Origin: Anisodus tanguticus
Lineage: Eukaryota > Streptophyta > Magnoliopsida > Solanales > Solanaceae
DNA length: 64,000 nt
Direction of reading: 5' to 3'
NCBI GenBank assembly: GCA_034509755.1
Contig: CM067548.1
Location: 35,448,898-35,512,897, forward strand
Below the pieces are notes generated by a model that saw nothing but the letters and a program-made list of their open reading frames with translations, had not been told where the DNA came from and ran no database searches. Within the stretch, counting starts at the first letter, position 1. The number at the start of each line of letters is the position of its first letter. The translations under genes and the position numbers were made by a program. Below are positions 11,641-21,056 of this stretch, piece after piece.

Positions 11641-12780
11641 TTCTTGCCATTACCAAAGGACACACTCCCACCTTGAAAGGCCTTAAGTGAGAGAAAACAA
11701 TCCATTATACCAGTCATATGCTTTGAGCAGCCACTATCCATATACCATCTTTGACTGCTTCATCTTGCCCCAACCTGCAAACAGATTCACTGATTAGATT
11801 TGGGAACCCAAAATAGTTTGGGTCTCTTATAATTGTAAAGTAGGTGAATCAGACTTCTTCTAGTCCAAGCAGGAAAGACATTTTTTCTTTTTCGAGGACT
11901 ATGTCCTTCCACTCTGAGTTCTTTCTCAACAAAATTCTTATTTTTCTAAAATCTGGCTTTGTATGTACTCTTGTAATGACCAGTCTGACTGTAGTGAGTG
12001 CACAACCAGTTTTCAATTGTAGTGACATATTTGTTGTGGGATTGTAAGGAGTTTTCTCTTTTTCAAAATCAAGCCATTGCCCTTACTCTTGTACATAGAG
12101 GTAATTACACCAGAGGACCAGATCCAATGAAGTGACTTATCAAGATCCACTTTTACTCTTTTTAAATCTTCATGTAGCTGTCTGTTCTTTTCTATCTTAG
12201 TAGTGAGACTCATTTTGGTTTTCTTAAGCTTCTTCTCAAGCTTCAGTTGAGTCTCACTAGCTACACCATTTCCCTTAGAGGGAGTATCCATCCATTTTTT
12301 CATTTGATTTTCTAACATGATGTTTACTTTAGTTACCTCATCAACCTGTTCTTTCAAATCTACAATGGTAACTACCATATCATTCCTATCTTATTCTAAA
12401 TCACCAATTTATTCATTTAGAGCACTCTTCTCTTTAACAAGAATGTGATAAGAATCGACTAACATATTTGTCAATGATATTAGTTTTTTTTAGAGTAAAT
12501 TTTCAAGTTTTTCTGAACGTCAAGAAAATTTACCTCTTCTTGTACATCATCATCAGATTTGGCCATGAATGCAATGATTGACTCATATTTAGAAGGTTCA
12601 TTGTCAATGGCCATCATCGATGTATCAGCCTAGTCATCATCTTCTTCAGATTCGCTGGAGGAGTCTCTCCAAGTAGCAAGAGCTCACTTCACCAAGTCAT
12701 CAGCTGCATCTTTCCTGTTGAACTTCTCATCGGGGACCTGGTTCCTCTTAGCAACTTTTTCAATATTATTTTTCTGATTG
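11641..12780 (-). pseudogene. copia gag-pol linker and protease region (decayed)
   Basis: The minus strand at 12013-12378 encodes a Lys-rich heptad-like segment (LKEQVDEVTKVNIMLENQMK, KKTKMSLTTKIEKNRQLHED), probably the coiled coil that SIRE-type gag proteins carry after the zinc knuckle. The region at 11640-11760 should hold the protease. A Gly/Ser-rich start (WYMDSGCSKHMTG-like, near 11700-11745) can be traced but is broken. Confidence 0.5.
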
Positions 12781-12789
12781 TCCTGCTTG

Positions 12790-13685
12790 TGAATGAGACA
12801 TTATTTAATGAAGTGACTAGGTCTCCCACACTTGTGGCAACAATTGTCATTTCCTTTGAAGTTCCTGTTGGAGCTTTCTATTCTTGGGACCCCACCGATT
12901 CTTCGAACCATCTTTTGAAACCAACGGATGAGGTATGCCATATCAACTTCGTCACTGCTTGAGTCACTTTTGGCAGCCTTGAGAACCAGGTTCTTCTCCT
13001 TCTTTTGCTATTTCTTTTCAAGATTTTTCTTATTTCTCTTCAACTCGTAAGTCTTGAGATTACCAATCATCTCATCTATGGTTAGAATCTTCAAGTTCTT
13101 GGCTTCGTATATAACATTCACCTTGCTTTCTCAAGAATCTGGCAGGACACCAAGTAACTTTCTAACCAGTTTGTTAGTTGAAATGACTTCCCCGAGAGAG
13201 TGAAACTAATTTATTATAGAGGTGAACCTGGTATGCATATCTTGGATTGACTCATCCTCTCTCATTTGAACAACTCATACTCTGTGGTGAGCAAGTCTAT
13301 CTTAGACTCCTTTACTTGAGTAGTTCCTTCATGAGCCATTTGGAGAGCTTCCCAGATCTCCTTAGTAGTTACACAAGATGAGACACGATTATACTCATCT
13401 GATCCAATACCACACACAAGGATTTTCTTGGCCTTGAAGTTCTTCTCCACTACCTTTCTATCCACATCATTATACTCCTTCCTTGACTTTGGAGTAGTTG
13501 TAAACCCAGATAAATATGTATTCATAGGAACATGAGGACCATCACAAATGATGTCCCATAACTCAGAATCTTTAGTCATGATGAAAATCATGCATCCTTG
13601 TCTTCCACTACCCATAGTACTTTCCGTTGAACTTTGGTGGTCTTGTGGTAGATTTTCCTTCCTCTAAGTTTGGTGAAGCAGCCAT
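12790..13685 (-). pseudogene. copia gag (decayed)
   Basis: The start codon is at 13683-13685 (minus, MAASPNLEEGKS), followed by PPKFNGKYYG and a TAG where Trp is expected (near 13614). The body at 13262-13615 (DSELWDIICDGPHVP, KEIWEALQMAHEGT, LLTTEYELF) is a DUF4219/UBN2-type copia gag. The zinc knuckle near 12795-12850 reads CHKCGRPSHFIK, stop, C: it keeps the C-x2-C-x4-H spacing but has a stop in the last spacer. Gag would build the particle. Confidence 0.85.
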
Positions 13686-13724
13686 GAGAGAGATCATTTC
13701 TAGGTGTTAACCCTTTAGAAAATG

Positions 13725-13740
13725 CCTACTCTAATACCAA
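13725..13740 (-). other. primer-binding site of the SIRE-like element
   Basis: The minus strand reads TGGTATTAGAGTAGGC next to the LTR, one change from the common plant initiator-methionine PBS TGGTATCAGAG. Confidence 0.8.
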
Positions 13741-13742
13741 TT

Positions 13743-14262
13743 AATAGAAATTAAGAGTCCACCAAACAGTATAAAGAACCAGGTTCTCTATCTATTCCCT
13801 TAAGCATAAGCAGAAAGTAAATAACACATAATATTTACGTGAAAAACTCGTTGCTCAAGGGATTAAAAACTACGACCTTCCAAGTAGGATTTCCAACTTC
13901 ACTAACTGAGCAACTTCATATTACAACCCATTACAACCTACGAATTAAACTATTAATCCCTCACACCTTACAATACCTCTATTGTAAGCCCTTTACAATA
14001 ACTCTATTGTAAAGCTACAAACCTTGACTAACTCTAGCCAAGAACACAAACCAACAAAGGTTGAAATCTGTCCTACTCTGACACTTCTTAAAAGTAATGT
14101 AGGATTACAATAAAGAACAAAAAGACAAAGACTCAAAACAAACTAAAAGACTTAGACATCTTCAGTGTCAGGATCTGATCCTTAAGTTTGCAAATAGCTT
14201 TATTCTTGGGAACACTTGGAGAAACTTGTGGCGGCTGCACTTTGAAAGTGATTTTAGGTTTT
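13743..14262 (-). repeat. 5' LTR of the SIRE-like element, outer part missing
   Basis: It matches 4664-5172. Similarity stops at 14262 ('gattttaggtt'), whereas the other LTR continues for about 275 bp through an (AT)n run. The missing part would contain the U3 promoter, so this copy probably cannot start transcription of the element. Confidence 0.8.
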
Positions 14263-16119
14263 CAAGTGTTAAGTTAAACCCTGTAACATGTCCACACATG
14301 TATTCACTACTTATAGCAAGCTAGATGGCTATTTTTATTTAGGAAAAAGCATATGGATATCAAATTCATGTACACAACCTAATCTAATTTAATTACTAAT
14401 TACTTTAATAATTAACAATGTAAAAGATCATGCAAGGACGGTTAATTATTTTAAGCTTTAAGTAATGCATACTCCACAACCGATATTCCCCAACCACTTC
14501 TCCAGTATTTCATTTCTAAAAGGAGAATTCTATTACACTTTATAGAATTGTGGGATAAGATTTTATTTTTAATAAAATTTATAATTTTATTCTCCATATT
14601 AAATAATATTTGCATTTTAACTATTCAGTTAACAGTTGTGTTATGAAAAGAGTACGAGCCAAAAGAAAAGGACAAAGGAGCAACTATAATGTTGGCGCTC
14701 CTTAACTTTGTTAAAAATTAGGATGATCCATTCGGCTGAGATATGAATAAGGTTGCGCCTTTTGCTTTATGTTATTTACGTGCACGGTTCTAATTCATCT
14801 CACTAAAATTTCTTCAATAGAGCACAATGAAAAGAATTATATAGGTAATATTTTACTCCTTAATTAGTTTAGATATATTAAGTTTGAAATATATAGGCAA
14901 TATTTCTCTAATATCCATTGTCTTGCGGGAGATCGCTGATTAATTAGCACAAGATCACACAAAACAAATAGGAAAAAAGAAAATAATACAAGGATTTAAT
15001 GGAGTTAGGCTAAACCTACATGCTTGAGGTAGAAACAGAGAAAGCTTTACATTATGACAATGAAGATAATCTGCAATCTTCCTCAATATAATGTTTCATT
15101 GGTGTCATTTAGTTTTACTAGAGAATTACGTAGCTTGAACCTCTACTGTTTTTTAGCTGTATTAAATAGAAAATTGGATAGAGTTGAGTTCAAATGAAAT
15201 AATAAAGATTATATAATAGGAGTAATAAAGGAGGCGCCAAATTCCAGTTTCTTCTTTAGCCTTGGGAATATATTAGGGTGAAGGACAAAATTAGTCATTC
15301 TGCCCAAACTATTGGCACTAGATGGTCCAAGTTTTCCTAAAATCTATTGTGTAGTCCTAAATTAATTCCAACCTACTTTCTTAATCGTTATCCAGCTCCT
15401 AGTCATCACGAAATGCTTTATAATTCTCTTAGTTCTTATTTCAAATTACTTATTCAGCCAATATTATGATGAATATTTAATATTAAAAATTATAATTCAT
15501 CACAATACACATATTAACACCTAATCAAACATTAAAAATGATGGGTATGCAATCTATGCTATTTTCTTGTAAATTCTGAGTTTTTTTATTCGTTCTTGTT
15601 GACTACGCAATGATTATTTACACATGGAAAGTCTTATGCTCACCTTAAATACCATATTAAATTGGTGCAACATAGGTAAGTTGTGACATAGAGCTCCAAT
15701 TAAGAATCTATTGGTCGAAGTTGAAAAACTAGTATTTAACGGTCAACGAATTAAAGTCTAATTGTATGTTTTTTGTTTTGTTTATGGTAAAAGCTGAAAA
15801 TGTTAATGAGGCTGTCTTAGTGCTACATATGTTAGATACTGGACTAGATAGGGGACATTTTTGTTGTTCTGCTTTGCCAACATTGTACAGTTCTTGTAAC
15901 ACATCATATAGCCACTTTATTAATAAAATTACATTTAAAAAAAGTACCCAATATTTGAAGTTGAAGTTGCAAAAAAGTTTTTGGAGGTTGAAAAATTGTG
16001 TTTGGACATAAATTTCACTTAGAAAAAGTATAAGCTTTGTGAGTGAAAATTGTTATAGCTTTTCGAATTGTGATACTTCTGAAGCTCAAATTTTCTCTCT
16101 TATCTTTTTTCCTCAGCAT
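14263..16119. other. intergenic, AT-rich
   Basis: No gene is supported. At 15940-16060 the text 'ttgaagttgaagttgc ... tgtttggacataaatttcac' resembles the ends of short Solanaceae MITEs and the element near 60 kb, but boundaries were not found. Confidence 0.4.
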
Positions 16120-16470
16120 ATGTATAAAAATTGTATCGTTGTAGTATAGATTATGCATCACTATTGTATATATATAGAAAATGTATCATTGATGTATACA
16201 ATATGCATTCCTACGGTATGTGTATAGAAATTGTATCATGGTTGTATTAAATATGTATCAATAGTGTATATGTATAGAAATTGTATCATTGGTGTATAAA
16301 ATATGTATCCCTACAGTAGATGTATAGAAAATTATATCATTGTTGTATAGAATATGTATCAATATTGTATATGTATAGAAATTGTATCATACATATAGAA
16401 ATTGTATTATTGTTGTACAGAATATGTATCCCTTTAGTATTTGTATAGAAAATGTATCATTATTATATAA
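16120..16470. repeat. minisatellite, ~50-bp unit, about 7 copies
   Basis: Diverged tandem units follow the pattern tgtatagaaattgtatcat + ngttgtataNAatatgtatcN + atNgtgtata. One central unit is shortened near 16385-16400. It is extremely AT-rich and non-coding. Confidence 0.8.
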
Positions 16471-17312
16471 TTTGTGTATAATAAATATATAATCAACACA
16501 TACTCACTAATTATATACAATTGTACAATTATTATACGCATATTATACATGTTTTGGAGATATATTTTGAAGAAACACAACCAATTTCCGACGACGTTAA
16601 CCCAGTCCCCTCTCCATCAACCGTCATCAATCTAACCAAATTTGGTATTTTTATTTTGAAGAAGTATTTTATTTTTCCCTCTAGATTCCCTTTATGTTTG
16701 TGTACGTTCTGGAAGTATCTGGGATGTGATGATGTCCACTAAGAGTTGCCTATTTATCGTATACATTAAAGATGAAAATTTTCTAATTAGACATATTTCT
16801 CCAGCCAAAAAGTGAGAATCAATAATTTTTCACAAACTCTAAGCATTACCCACAACTAATTCATCAAATTAAGTCTAGATAAATCAAACTAGAAAAATAT
16901 TTGTATTAACTGTCATTTATTCCATAATGTCACTAAAATTAATTTATGGCTTATGAGACATCCTCAAATACCCAAAAAAAGAAAACAAAAAGAAAATAAA
17001 AATCAGCTAACCAATTTGATACTGATTATAAATATATAGAAGCAACCTATAAGTTAAATTTGATGATACTTTAATTCATTTAGTAATATATAACACCATC
17101 ATATATCTATCAATAAACGAAAATAATATAGTTAAAATATGAATATGTCGGCCCCTGTCTAACAGAAGGCATTCATATTTAAACCTCATCAGCTTTTCTA
17201 TCATTGAGTATACACACGGATAAATATATGAATATCAAAGAGTCATCTAATTAGATCAATTTACAAGCAGCAATATCCAGAGAAATTATTATCTTAAGTT
17301 GGGTCAACCAAG
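16471..17312. other. intergenic, nothing recognised
   Basis: AT-rich sequence with short A-rich runs. I see no coding, RNA or element signature. Confidence 0.4.
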
Positions 17313-17326
17313 AAATGGAAACAAGC

Positions 17327-17620
17327 TGTCCTCCGGGGCATAGTCCAGTGGCAAAGCCTGGGCGCTAAAAGGCGCTCTGGCATGGGGCAGCGTGGGTTCG
17401 ATTCCCCGCAAGCACGAAGAAACTCTGCATGTTGGGGAATTTGACCTTATCTCATTGATCAGTTGTACGCTCTCAGAAAACTGGCCACTGGAGCACATCC
17501 CGCGATTTACCCGGTGGTGGGGGTGCTGAAGGACCGGTCCCATCATCTCCAGGACGTCTGAGTAATATCAGTGAAGTAGTCAGGCACAAGCCTGGAAATC
17601 TGAATTATCAAAAAAAAAAA
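17327..17620 (+). mobile_element. tRNA-derived SINE with poly(A) tail
   Basis: An A-box-like TAGTCCAGTGG lies at 17341-17351 and a perfect B box GGTTCGATTCC at 17395-17405, i.e. an internal Pol III promoter. A GC-rich body follows, ending in an A run at about 17610-17620. It is flanked by a perfect 14-bp direct repeat AAATGGAAACAAGC (17313-17326 and 17621-17634), the target-site duplication of LINE-mediated retroposition. It probably belongs to one of the Solanaceae SINE families; I cannot name which. The perfect duplication implies a fairly recent insertion. Confidence 0.9.
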
Positions 17621-17761
17621 AAATGGAAACAAGCCGAATATTTCTAGCTTCTTTAAATGAAAGTAGAAAAAGTCGGAGAGAGTGTAGAGTGAAATTTTAA
17701 ATTTTGATTAAAGCTTATACCGGTCATTTCGGGTCATATATTTAAAAGGGGTCTTTTTGGG

Positions 17762-17762
<1 letters not shown>

Positions 17763-17794
<32 letters not shown>
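17763..17794. repeat. poly(T) tract of about 32
   Basis: A single T homopolymer. It could be the tail of a minus-strand retroposon, but no body was recognised to its right. Confidence 0.9.
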
Positions 17795-17798
<4 letters not shown>

Positions 17799-18400
17799 GT
17801 AGTCATATTATGTCTTTTTCCCAATATATTATTGCAGCAACCTGATCCTTTGCACACTGTATGCATTGGGCCTTTAATTTGCATTATATAAGAAATTAGC
17901 AGCATATATATTATTACTGGTTGTAAATTAATTAATGGTTGGCAGTTTGCAACTTAATTATCAAGGACTTGTTCCTTGTCATTTTTCAATAAATGCTAGC
18001 GCTAGCTATAAACGAAGAGAAAAGGCATGGTATGTATATTAATGCTTTTGTCATTATTCAGAAACAAAACAAAAGAGAAAAAGAAGCAAATTGTGTTTCA
18101 TGTCTCATTTTTTTCATGCATTTTGTCAATGTCGGCTTTAGTATATTCTCCAATTTTCTAGTATTGATGTAAACGAATTTTACGGATCATTTAAGAGATA
18201 TAATATATAGTATAAGTAATTATTCATAATAAATAAGATTAATAATTTGAATAATAAGACATATAATATTTACAACAAATCAAAGTACATTAATAATGTA
18301 AGATTATTTCCACCTATGAATCAATCTTTGCTACCTATTATCGTGCTCTTCTTCAGGTTATTTAATCATTTGAAGAGGGTTTAAACTGTAATTAGTTCAA
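17795..18400. other. intergenic, AT-rich
   Basis: No gene is supported. A short perfect palindrome gctagcgctagc lies near 17996-18007. Confidence 0.4.
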
Positions 18401-19142
18401 ACAAATCAGAAAAAAGGATACCAATTTCTGTACGGGCTGTACGGCAGATCTTTTCTTCATCTATATACCCCTAGAGGCTAGAACATAGATGGTAATCTGT
18501 TTACTCAAACTTTTTTCAGAGTTAATCGAATAATAAGCATGTAATAATCTGGGTGATAATCTTAGGTTCAATTTCATTTTTTATAATCAAGTCTATAATC
18601 CTTTATCAAACATTCAAACATCAACAGTATAATCCCTATCAACGTCGGAACAGTATAATCATAATCTAATATCAACGTCTAAGCAGCATAACAACAAGAT
18701 AATATACTTATCAAAATCATAATTAGAAACACATAGTTTAAGCACATACCTTTCAGCAGATGATCAGATCACCGAAGTTGTCTCTACCCTCCTTTGGCCT
18801 GTATTTCCCCTTTGCCTTCCTCCGCGGGTACTCTTTAGCCTGGGAGCTTGGGAGCCAGTTACGGGTATCCTCTGATCGTCTTCCTGCCGGTGTTGTACTT
18901 CTACCAATATGGTTCTAATCATAAGTTTTCAAAGTATTTTAATCTATGTTCTTATGATACTCTTGGTTGATATAAGATTAATCTTAAGGTGTTCTTGGAT
19001 GATATTCGATTAATCTTATGATGTTCTTGGATGACTTTTGGATTATAGACTAAAGGGTGCTTTAGCTGAACATAGAGAGAATTTGTGTAAAGGTTTTGTA
19101 TTTCAGAATTTTTCGAAAGATTCTTCGTCTTGACAAGAGGCT

Positions 19143-19152
19143 CCTTATATAG
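19143..19152 (-). promoter_or_regulatory. EPRV TATA box
   Basis: The minus strand reads CTATATAAGG followed by AGCCTC, similar in form to the 35S-type TATATAAGGA box, and lies about 840 bases downstream of the last ORF. Transcription would run toward lower coordinates. Confidence 0.65.
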
Positions 19153-19180
19153 ATAACCTCGGCTATTCACTATTCATTAC

Positions 19181-19400
19181 TTTTTCAAAAGTCGTAAAGT
19201 AAACAGTAGTCAAACAGTAATTCAAACAGTAATCAGACAAAATACTTTTACAAAAGTCATAAAGGCTACAGTGTCCACAGTGCCTTGTCTGCTCCTTTCC
19301 GTAAAGTTATTTTGTCGTTTAGTCTTTTGCTGTCCAAAAAGTCGTAAAGGCAACAGTGCCTTGTCCGCTTCTTTCCGTAAAGTTGTTGTCTTTATTCGGC
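19181..19400 (-). promoter_or_regulatory. EPRV promoter upstream repeats
   Basis: Three copies of a ~20-bp word AAAAGTCRTAAAGKMWACAGT (plus-strand reading) start at about 19187, 19252 and 19337. The last two are within longer direct repeats that also share 'cttgtcygctyctttccgtaaagtt'. Their position directly upstream of the TATA box on the minus strand suggests enhancer-like elements. Function is inferred. Confidence 0.55.
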
Positions 19401-19539
19401 TAATCTGTCAGCTGTCCATTCTGTCATGGTTGCTGTCATATTCTTGTCAGGCTGCTTTCCTGTTTAATACTTTCCAGCTGTCCGGTTGGTAATCTTTTGG
19501 AAATATCTGTTGGGGATATTCCGTGATATTCAATTGTAA

Positions 19540-19945
19540 TCATCTTTTGGGCCGTAAGGCCATAATCATGTTGGGCACTAAGGCCTCTTTTATTTGGGCT
19601 TTTTGTAGTTTAAACTACATTGGGCCATATTCTTTTGGGTCTGTTATGACCTCTTTTCTGAGTTAACAGTGTTTAATCATTTTTGGGTCGCGAGACCATA
19701 ATCTTTGGGCCATAAGGCCATAATCTTTTTGGGTCCTTAGGACCTCTTTTCTCGGGTTACAAGTAGTAAACTACATGTTCCCTGTCATAATAATCTTTTT
19801 GGGCTTTACCGTAGTATGAAACACTACGTTGGGCCATAATCTATTTGGGCCATAAGCCTCTTTTATAGGTTTCAAATAAATGATACCTTTAATAATCATT
19901 TGGGCTGTTAAGCCATAATCTTTTCAGGCCATAAGACCTTTTTTG
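19540..19945. repeat. array of short palindromic motifs in the EPRV intergenic region
   Basis: At least eight diverged copies of GGGYCNTAAGRCC occur, at about 19549, 19573, 19684, 19707, 19731, 19849, 19905 and 19928. They alternate with GTAGT...ACTAC inverted repeats: a perfect 14-bp palindrome GTAGTTTAAACTAC at 19605-19618, GTAGTAAACTAC at 19763-19774, and a looped version at 19811-19827. The array is non-coding and lies between the last ORF and the promoter. Confidence 0.8.
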
Positions 19946-19992
19946 TCAGGGTTTACATTGTACCTGCAAAAATAATCAGTTTCTTTCCCTCC

Positions 19993-20331
19993 TTATTCAA
20001 AAGGATCAGGACTCTGTTCTTTTTTAATACTGACAGTAGACGTTGATGCCGTCTCTGTTTTAATCACTGGTCGTCGTTTTTGTTCAGTCATGGTTTTATA
20101 TATTCTGATAGTCTCCTCAGCATGGGTATGCTTTAGGTTGGTAATCTTGTCTAATAGAAGGGTTAACTCGGTAGTCTCCTTTACTTCGATGTCATTGTCG
20201 TAGTAAAGGGTCATAATTTCTTCTACATCTCCTTCTTTGGAAGATCCAATTACGGATGCCTTCCGATTTCGTAGCATGTCCTCTATTCTTGTTTTCAATG
20301 TCATTAATCCAAATACTCTTTTGGTACTCAT
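19993..20331 (-). pseudogene. EPRV 3' ORF, C-terminal part
   Basis: 112 codons overlapping the stop of the preceding frame by four bases. Content is charged with likely coiled coil (LLLDKITNLKHTHAEETIRIYK) and a Lys/Ser/Pro-rich end. The abrupt handover suggests it is the second half of the preceding ORF. A true overlapping ORF starting at its own ATG cannot be excluded. Confidence 0.55.
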
Positions 20332-21056
20332 CCAGTCTTGGAACTTGTCCAGTGCACAGGGATTGTCATGTTTAAGTTTTTATCATCCTCGCTGATGGTA
20401 CTGTTCCTTCCTGTTTTGAAAATTTGACAAATAACAATTGGCTTACCCTTTAAGTCGGTAGATGCATCTAAAATCTGTATTCCGTAGATCCCTTTGCCAA
20501 AGGATTCCATCATAAGCTCTGTTGATCTTGTGATAATCTGTGGTAGCTTGGTGAGGTTAATCATTTTGTCGTCTGTAATAATTTTGTCAATAAATCCGTA
20601 TGTGAATAATCGTTCCACAATGTTCGGATTTGCCTTTTCACTGCAAATAAATCTTGGATATTTACTCAGTTTAGCACTGCGTACAATATCAGGGTTAGTC
20701 TTATAATCATAAAATTTATTGATTTTTTCATAAGCAGTAATCACTTCAGGCCTATACTTCAGATTGTCTGCCATGGATACCGTTGCTGATGTTGAGGGTA
20801 TGGCTGATGGCATCTTTGCAAGTTTAGACGAGAATGGTACAAAAGTTTTTTGTTGTAATGGTGGTATTGTAGTTGGTTTTTTCTGTTGTTCTTGTTGTAA
20901 GATTTTCAATTTTGAGAAATCTTGTATAGCTTCTACCAGCTTGTTGATAGTCTGGGTATTCTCCTGTAATCTGGTAATCATTATTTCATTTGTTCGGATA
21001 ATCTCTTGCATCGCTTTGGCTATGTATTCTTCGAAATCTTCGCTGTTAATCGACAT
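20328..21056 (-). pseudogene. EPRV 3' ORF, N-terminal part (transactivator/inclusion-body-like position)
   Basis: 242 codons, starting at an ATG that overlaps the end of the RT frame. It begins with an acidic/coiled stretch (EYIAKAMQEIIRTNEIMITR), a Gln/Pro-rich linker, and a conserved-looking block (YEKINKFYDYKTNPDIV, YPRFICSEKAN, YGIQILDAS). By position this is the last ORF of solendovirus-like genomes, which is transactivator or inclusion-body-related in caulimovirids. Assignment is by position, not by a motif I can verify. It stops at 20328 where the next frame begins, consistent with a single-base frameshift in one original ORF. Confidence 0.6.

Larger units (their letters stand above)
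4664..14262 (-). mobile_element. SIRE/Maximus-like Ty1/copia retrotransposon, degenerate
   Basis: The minus strand gives 5' LTR (13743-14262), methionine-type PBS (13725-13740), gag, integrase, RT, RNase H, a long extra 3' ORF, PPT (5449-5461) and 3' LTR (4664-5448). Integrase before RT defines Ty1/copia. The extra env-like ORF downstream of RNase H and the long 3' untranslated stretch fit the SIRE/Maximus lineage. Every coding block has stops or frameshifts and catalytic residues are lost. No target duplication can be read because the outer end of the 5' LTR appears deleted. Confidence 0.9.

Noticed and set aside
17327..17420. A and B boxes suggest a tRNA gene
   Set aside because: The spacing and flanking sequence do not fold as a tRNA, and the unit ends in an A run with a target duplication, so it is a SINE.
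17708..17905. Minus-strand frame with a poly-Lys run
   Set aside because: It is only the translation of a poly(T) tract.
18408..18424. Viral tRNA primer-binding site (minus GGTATCC)
   Set aside because: Only about seven bases match the initiator-methionine pattern; too weak to annotate.
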